The notes beneath the pieces are model-generated. The model had not been told where the DNA came from and did not search any database. It saw only the letters and a list, made by a program, of their open reading frames with translations. A DNA stretch of 10,854 nt from Gammaproteobacteria bacterium (lineage in GTDB: Bacteria > Pseudomonadota > Gammaproteobacteria > Granulosicoccales > Granulosicoccaceae): contig JAGRHW010000099.1 of NCBI GenBank assembly GCA_020444765.1, positions 1-10,854 of the forward strand, in the 5' to 3' direction. Every line of letters begins with the position of its first letter. Position 1 is the first letter of the stretch. Below are positions 6,864 through 10,854 of the stretch, one piece after another. Made by a program: the position numbers and the translations under genes.

Positions 6864-8098
6864 ATCATGGCTTCCGCTTGTTCCACGCGGGTCGCATCAA
6901 GCTGCTCACAGGCGCTGGTAAAACAAGCCAAAGGCGCATTCACCGCACCTATACCGATCCAGCCGGTACAGCCATCACGATGAGCGACACCGGTATGAAT
7001 CCGCACACCCTCAGCTTGCGCTACTACACGCCGCGCATCCAACCCCAGCCCCAGACCTTCACTGCCGGCCAACGCCGGGCACAAAAGCGGATGCCCCCTC
7101 ATAAAGTAACTGCGCTGCAAATGACCAAGGGTCAGGGCTGTAGTCCAGGGCGTATTCAGCATTTCGGCGATCTGTGGTGCACAATGGACTGCCATACCGC
7201 CCAAACCGAATGCCTCCATGATGGCGCTGTCCCCCAGATCGGGTTGCACATCATCGACATTGAATGGTGGGTAGAGCCCACCATCGGGAACTCCGGACGG
7301 CGCACAAAACCAGGCATCACCGGTACCCGCCAGCTGAATACCGCAAGAATTACCGTTACGTGCAATAGCCACGACCAGGCTTGAGCCGGCAAGACCTCTC
7401 GCCTGATCCAGACACAGTTTGGCTGATGCCATGGCATAATTGAGAAAATGTTGTGGATTATTCAGCAACCAGCTGCGGAATGGTGAAGCCAGTTCCGGCA
7501 AGGCTTTTAAAAAAGCATACATGCCGCCAACATTGCGCTGATGCACGTCGTCACCCAACCTTACCCCTTCGGCGACCAGCGGTAACACGGGCAGGCCGGA
7601 ATCCGGCAAAGCCGCCTCTATTGCCGGTGCCAGATGTGTTTCGACAAAAGCCAGTTGTTCAACGACCTGATCGTCGAAAACACCGAACCGCAGGGCACGC
7701 CTGCCGCCTTCGGCAAAGGTGGCATAACTCACGCCATTGCCATTGCGATTGATCACTCGCATCAAAGGTTGGGAAGGCCGCACAACGCCGGCCATAGGTG
7801 ACACAGTGCCTAGCGCATGATTACTACGCAAAGTTATCTCCCGCCGTTTGATCATGTGACACGCTTCTGCCTGATCTTTCGCCCAGCCTTCCAGCACTGC
7901 GGCGCCAGCCAGCGCGTTTAAGACCGTCGCGGGCAAAACTTCGTCGTCAGAAAACGGCGGACCGGCATGCGCCAGCTCCCCTTCTTCCAGACCCAATGCA
8001 CTGCTCGCCATTTCAATGCCGGTCAATACCGGCTCACAGGCGACGACTCGATCCAGAGCACGGTGATTAGCTACGTTGTCTGTTATATCCACGCTCAT
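6860..8098 (-). CDS. DUF1116 family protein (YlbE/AllG-like)
   Basis: A 412-residue soluble protein that I assign to DUF1116, the family of E. coli YahG and YlbE (AllG); the length is close to YlbE. Marks that fit the family are LGDDVHQRNVGGMYAF (181-196, H-x-R-N pattern), ARNGNSCGIQLAGTGDAWFC (246-265) and GDSAIMEAFGLGG (289-301). YlbE/AllG is a component of oxamate carbamoyltransferase with FdrA (AllF) and YlbF (AllH), the enzyme that forms carbamoyl phosphate and oxamate from oxalurate in allantoin use. Neither an FdrA nor a YlbF gene is present here, so this copy may act alone or with unlinked partners. The start ATG has GAGG five bases upstream and lies 7 bp after the flavoprotein gene stop. 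Carbamoyl or ureido chemistry is an inference; the family assignment comes from recalled motifs. Confidence 0.8.
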   Translation of the reverse strand: MSVDITDNVANHRALDRVVACEPVLTGIEMASSALGLEEGELAHAGPPFSDDEVLPATVLNALAGAAVLEGWAKDQAEACHMIKRREITLRSNHALGTVSPMAGVVRPSQPLMRVINRNGNGVSYATFAEGGRRALRFGVFDDQVVEQLAFVETHLAPAIEAALPDSGLPVLPLVAEGVRLGDDVHQRNVGGMYAFLKALPELASPFRSWLLNNPQHFLNYAMASAKLCLDQARGLAGSSLVVAIARNGNSCGIQLAGTGDAWFCAPSGVPDGGLYPPFNVDDVQPDLGDSAIMEAFGLGGMAVHCAPQIAEMLNTPWTTALTLGHLQRSYFMRGHPLLCPALAGSEGLGLGLDARRVVAQAEGVRIHTGVAHRDGCTGWIGIGAVNAPLACFTSACEQLDATRVEQAEAMI

Positions 8099-8105
8099 GG
8101 TATCC

Positions 8106-9359
8106 TCAAGCCTGAGCCAGTCGGGGCAGCTTATCTACTGCTTCAAGCGGAGCTAATACAGCCTCGACACTTTCACCCATAATGTCAGCAAGGAATGGCG
8201 CACGAGGAATCACATCGTTCCAGGGGCTGGAAGTCCGGCACCACACATCCACCAGCTTTCGCGCCAGAACCGGGTCGGCAATCGCCGCATCGATCACTCT
8301 ACGCATCCCCTCATCGCTCGGCACTTCGCTCAGATGTTTGCAAAATGCGTAGAGTTCGCGGGACACGCTTTCCCGCCATTTCGGATATTCACTTCGGTAG
8401 CTGCCATCGATGATCATTGGCGCCACGGCTTCACTCGCGTGCAAGGCATCACCTATGCCCTGAGCTCCCGCCGGATGTTTGAAATGCGAAGCGTCGCCGA
8501 CCAGCAACCATCCCGGCCCCGCCGAATCACGGTAGTAACCCTCCAGCTTCGGTGTACCCAGAACACGAGATACTTTTTCCGCTTTTTCCAGTCGCGACCA
8601 CAAGGCAGGTATTGACCTCAGCCGGTCCAGATAGAAAGCCTCCATATTCTTTATCTTCTTTCGTTCGCTCACCGGACCATTCATGGTAATTACGTGATAG
8701 CCGTTATCGGCGGGAAAGTGCGCGTGAATCCAAGGCGGTTCGAAGAAGAAATCCTGGGTGTTTCGTGTAGCCACACCCTTCCAGTAAGCGAAATACAACA
8801 TCGTGTCCGTCGGCATGACTTTATGCTTTTGCGAACTGACCCGTGTTGCCACAGTTGAATTAACACCATCGGCGCCAGCCACCAGATCCGCTTCAAACCG
8901 GATACACTGATCGGCTTTGTTTGCAATCACACCCTTGACCGGATCTTCCTCAGTCCCGACACCGATGAGCTCACTGACATTCCACCCCTCATAGATCTCC
9001 GCGCCCTCTTCGCGCGCCTTGTTGACCATGATTTCATCGAGCGTGATGCGACGTATACAGATAGCCCAGTCACGATCATCCACAGGCGTGTGCGGCGCCA
9101 CAAACATGCGGTTTTCATGAATCCATGAGGTATAAAGCGGCGGTGGTCCGTTATCCAGAATCGCCGGCAAAACCCCGAGACGCTCGAAACGCCTCAGTGT
9201 GTTGGGATAAACCACATGGGTGGACATGACATCCGAGGGGAAAGTGGCTCTATCCACGACTGCCACAGTCTGGCCAAGACGCCTGAGCTCGATAGCCAGA
9301 GAAGCTCCAGCGGCACGAGCGCCGACAATGACCGTATCGTATCGTTTTACTTCACTCAT
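8106..9359 (-). CDS. FAD-dependent oxidoreductase, PHBH/geranylgeranyl-reductase fold
   Basis: A flavoprotein of about 417 residues. The N-terminal dinucleotide fold carries TVIVGARAAGASLA (G-x-R-x-A-G variant of GxGxxG, residues 13-18), with Asp36 closing it (VAVVDRATFPSD) and then STHVV. The DG motif AGADGVNST is at 161-169, and the FAD-ribityl motif WLLVGDASHFKHPAGAQGIG at 284-303 with Gly288-Asp289. This layout fits class A flavin monooxygenases, the geranylgeranyl-reductase group and flavin halogenases; I see no halogenase WxWxIP motif. It is most likely a hydroxylase or oxidase of the imported compound. An ATG at 9383 overlaps the previous stop (TAATG), but the ATG at 9359 has GGAG five bases upstream and fits the usual N-terminus, so I use it. 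It lies between the binding-protein and DUF1116 genes. Confidence 0.85.
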   Translation of the reverse strand: MSEVKRYDTVIVGARAAGASLAIELRRLGQTVAVVDRATFPSDVMSTHVVYPNTLRRFERLGVLPAILDNGPPPLYTSWIHENRMFVAPHTPVDDRDWAICIRRITLDEIMVNKAREEGAEIYEGWNVSELIGVGTEEDPVKGVIANKADQCIRFEADLVAGADGVNSTVATRVSSQKHKVMPTDTMLYFAYWKGVATRNTQDFFFEPPWIHAHFPADNGYHVITMNGPVSERKKIKNMEAFYLDRLRSIPALWSRLEKAEKVSRVLGTPKLEGYYRDSAGPGWLLVGDASHFKHPAGAQGIGDALHASEAVAPMIIDGSYRSEYPKWRESVSRELYAFCKHLSEVPSDEGMRRVIDAAIADPVLARKLVDVWCRTSSPWNDVIPRAPFLADIMGESVEAVLAPLEAVDKLPRLAQA

Positions 9360-9382
9360 GATGACTCCGCAGCGTATCGGCA

Positions 9383-10456
9383 TTAAACCGGTTGGTAACT
9401 TAGATTGAGTACATCATCAGCGATGTTGTCTTTGAAGTAACCCAATTCGATCAGGTACTTCACACCTTTTCGAATACCCGAAACACCAGCGGCGTTGAGC
9501 AACGGATCGGGTGATTGACGCTTTAATGCTATCGCCAGGATTTCCCGCGGCGCGCCGTACAGGGGTTGTAAATCATCCAATGCCGCATCGAAATCATTGT
9601 AGAAAGATTCAGCCGATTCACGCAGCACTGCCATGTATTGCGTAGCCAGCTCGCCTTCTTTTTCGATAAAGCCACTGGTGGAGGTAATCACGCAGTCCGG
9701 CGCTTCCGGCCCCCATACATCATTACTGTCCGCAAGGTAAATACCACCAGCTTCTTTCACCACCATTTGCGCATAGGGTTGCGCCAGAGTACATACATCC
9801 ACCGAGCCGTTAATGAGTGCTTCACCCATGCCTACCATGCTGGGAAAGAAGGTCATTTCATAATCATCGTAAGACACGCCGTTCTGCGACATGACGCCGT
9901 ATCCCACCAACTCCAGGGTATCAAGGCGCAGGGTGCCGACCCGCAGTTTCTCGCCGGCCTTGCCGATGAATTCATTGACATTGGCCACACTGCCCTTGCG
10001 GGCCACCAGTTCGATACCGGCCAGACCTGAGCCGCCAATGATCCGCAGATCGTCACTGCCCTCGGCATAAGCCGCCATGGTGGTGGTCCATGGGTTATGC
10101 ATCATATGCAGTTCACCGGCGATCAAAGCCCGGATGTTATCCGCCGGACCATTAAACTGAACCAGATCGACCTTGATTCCGGCCTTGGCAAACATGCCGC
10201 GTTTTTTCGCCAGCAACAAATGGGAAACACAACCGGCCGGCAGATGCCCCACTTTGAGTTGCGTACCACTCGCTGCAGCTTCCGCAGTACCCGCCGCCGC
10301 AAGCATGGCAGTAGCCGCTGGTGTCATAACCAGTGCCGAACAGCAGGAACAACCGACGCGTAAAAAATCCCGACGCGCGTGATGGTGATCATCATCATTT
10401 GTTTTACTGAGTGAGACGTCGTGTGATCGAAACCAGTTAAGCAATTCGCGTTTCAT
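9383..10456 (-). CDS. Tat-exported ABC substrate-binding protein, NMT1/SsuA type
   Basis: A 357-residue periplasmic solute-binding protein, first gene of the operon. A twin-arginine signal is clear: ARRDFLRVG (Arg28-Arg29), a hydrophobic stretch SALVMTPAATAMLAAAG, and a likely cleavage in the TAEAAAS region near residues 57-63. The mature part starts LKVGHLPAGCVSHLLLAKKRGMF, then AGIKVDLVQF and a GELHMMHNPW segment, the layout of NMT1/THI5-like and nitrate/sulfonate/taurine binding proteins. Tat export implies folding or cofactor loading before export, or is simply a lineage habit. The frame is open to 10537, but the ATG at 10454-10456 has AGGAG seven bases upstream, and the longer version would place the operator inside the gene. 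Unusual points are a DDDHHH string just before the Tat motif and CSCC (36-39) in the signal core. The ligand is unknown. Confidence 0.9.
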   Translation of the reverse strand: MKRELLNWFRSHDVSLSKTNDDDHHHARRDFLRVGCSCCSALVMTPAATAMLAAAGTAEAAASGTQLKVGHLPAGCVSHLLLAKKRGMFAKAGIKVDLVQFNGPADNIRALIAGELHMMHNPWTTTMAAYAEGSDDLRIIGGSGLAGIELVARKGSVANVNEFIGKAGEKLRVGTLRLDTLELVGYGVMSQNGVSYDDYEMTFFPSMVGMGEALINGSVDVCTLAQPYAQMVVKEAGGIYLADSNDVWGPEAPDCVITSTSGFIEKEGELATQYMAVLRESAESFYNDFDAALDDLQPLYGAPREILAIALKRQSPDPLLNAAGVSGIRKGVKYLIELGYFKDNIADDVLNLSYQPV

Positions 10457-10530
10457 GGTGAAACTCCTAACTAAATGCAAGAAATTAAACAGACCGTCGT
10501 ACCTGCCTGCCCAGTAGCCAACTTTGAAGT

Positions 10531-10544
10531 AGACCAATCGGTCT
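10531..10544. promoter_or_regulatory. TetR-type operator, site 1 (AGACC-N4-GGTCT)
   Basis: AGACCAATCGGTCT is a palindrome with perfect 5-bp arms, 75 bp upstream of the binding-protein start. The flank TTGAAGT (10524-10530) is repeated in mirror orientation at site 2, so 20 of 21 bases of a larger unit are shared by the two sites. The core resembles the NemR-type TetR-family operator TAGACC-N4-GGTCTA. Confidence 0.7.
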
Positions 10545-10570
10545 CCTTACTGCAACGCAAAACCCAGGCC

Positions 10571-10584
10571 AGACCGACTGGTCT
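10571..10584. promoter_or_regulatory. TetR-type operator, site 2 (AGACC-N4-GGTCT)
   Basis: AGACCGACTGGTCT has the same perfect 5-bp arms, starts exactly 40 bp from site 1 and lies in inverted orientation with its flank ACTTCAA (10585-10591). The two sites together form a long inverted repeat, 10524-10544 against 10571-10591, with one mismatch and a 26-bp centre. A dimeric repressor could bind each site, placing two dimers on one face about four helical turns apart. Confidence 0.7.
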
Positions 10585-10789
10585 ACTTCAAGTTTTTGAT
10601 TTAATGGAACTTATTAGTCTGTTTTAAAAAAACGCCTGACTCAGAACGAGGTAATCCTGCACAAGCAGAGCGCACGTTCGGCGTTTTATGCGCCAGGATG
10701 AATCACTCAGATCCACTGTTCTATTCTTGCGGGCAATAAACCGCTAAACTCAATACAAGACATGGTTTATACAAGGCGGGAGATCGGAT

Positions 10790-10854
10790 TTGAAAAACGC
10801 TTGCTATGGACGCTCTGTTACTGAAATGAACAACAGCGCCTCGGAACGCCTGTT
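10790..10854 (+). CDS. Probable TetR-family regulator, 5' fragment
   Basis: A frame that runs off the window end, open since the stop at 10745-10747. The TTG at 10790-10792 has a strong ribosome binding site, GGGAG at 10778-10782, seven bases upstream. It would give MKNACYGRSVTE, then MNNSASERL from an internal ATG at 10826 that lacks a ribosome binding site. SASERL at this position is a common lead-in to the first helix of TetR/AcrR DNA-binding domains (SxxERLLDAAxxLF). Only about 21 residues are visible, so the family call rests on this short match plus the divergent position next to TetR-type palindromes. If correct, it is the autoregulated repressor of the operon. Confidence 0.45.
   Translation, partial: MKNACYGRSVTEMNNSASERL

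Larger units (their letters stand above)
10457..10789. promoter_or_regulatory. Divergent regulatory region between operon and TetR-like gene
   Basis: About 330 bp with no gene on either strand. It contains the AGACC-type operators (10491-10584), a hairpin-prone segment (10629-10687) and AT-rich stretches at 10593-10632. For the minus-strand operon a TTTAAT (complement of 10484-10489) could be a -10 element just upstream of the ribosome binding site, but its -35 match is poor. I cannot fix a start site for either direction. Confidence 0.6.

Noticed and set aside
6824..7384. Open frame of 186 codons on the + strand
   Set aside because: It lies opposite the 3' part of the DUF1116 gene and the start of the permease gene, both with clear family motifs and overlaps. 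Its product is low in hydrophobic structure and has no recognisable domain.
9638..10030. Open frame of 130 codons on the + strand
   Set aside because: It is antisense to the well-supported substrate-binding protein gene.
10346..10357. Possible lipobox at the VGC in the binding-protein signal
   Set aside because: Arg at -3 and the twin-arginine motif directly before it do not fit a lipoprotein signal.
10457..10537. N-terminal extension of the binding protein to the ATG at 10537
   Set aside because: It would put operator site 1 at the start codon and 27 extra residues before an already long Tat n-region. The ATG at 10456 has a strong AGGAG site.

Overview
The window looks like chromosomal DNA of a proteobacterium, most likely a marine or environmental gammaproteobacterium. 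The basis is moderate GC, a fused TRAP permease followed by a UspA-type regulator, a putidaredoxin-type ferredoxin with its reductase, a Tat-exported solute-binding protein and TetR-type operators. No phage, transposon, CRISPR, rRNA or tRNA sequence was seen.

Left part, + strand (1-2984). The window opens inside a fused TRAP-transporter permease gene (DctM-like membrane part plus a C-terminal domain). Twelve bases later comes a UspA-family gene, an arrangement like the teaABC-teaD ectoine TRAP locus. A perfect 11-bp stem-loop follows, and then a solitary membrane-anchored SGNH hydrolase gene. That gene converges on the next block across a 63-bp gap with two small hairpins.

Main part, - strand (10456 down to 3048). 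Eight closely packed genes form an apparent operon, in transcription order: Tat-dependent NMT1/SsuA-type substrate-binding protein; PHBH/geranylgeranyl-reductase-fold FAD oxidoreductase; DUF1116 protein (family of YlbE/AllG, a component of oxamate carbamoyltransferase); ABC permease; ABC ATPase; [2Fe-2S] ferredoxin of putidaredoxin type; RidA-family deaminase; FAD ferredoxin reductase. Two junctions are ATGA/GTGA stop-start overlaps. This reads as a complete import-plus-catabolism module. A small organic, probably nitrogenous, solute would be captured and imported, then oxidised by a flavoprotein and/or a ferredoxin-fed oxygenase encoded elsewhere. DUF1116 may act on a carbamoyl/ureido group, and RidA may remove reactive enamine/imine intermediates. 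The substrate is not known, and I do not recognise the set as a described pathway.

Right end (10457-10854). The region upstream of the operon holds two strong AGACC-N4-GGTCT palindromes and a degenerate third copy, spaced exactly 40 bp apart. A divergent reading frame enters the window edge with a TetR-like N-terminus and a good ribosome binding site in front of a TTG codon. The likely arrangement is a TetR-family regulator controlling the operon from the shared intergenic region.
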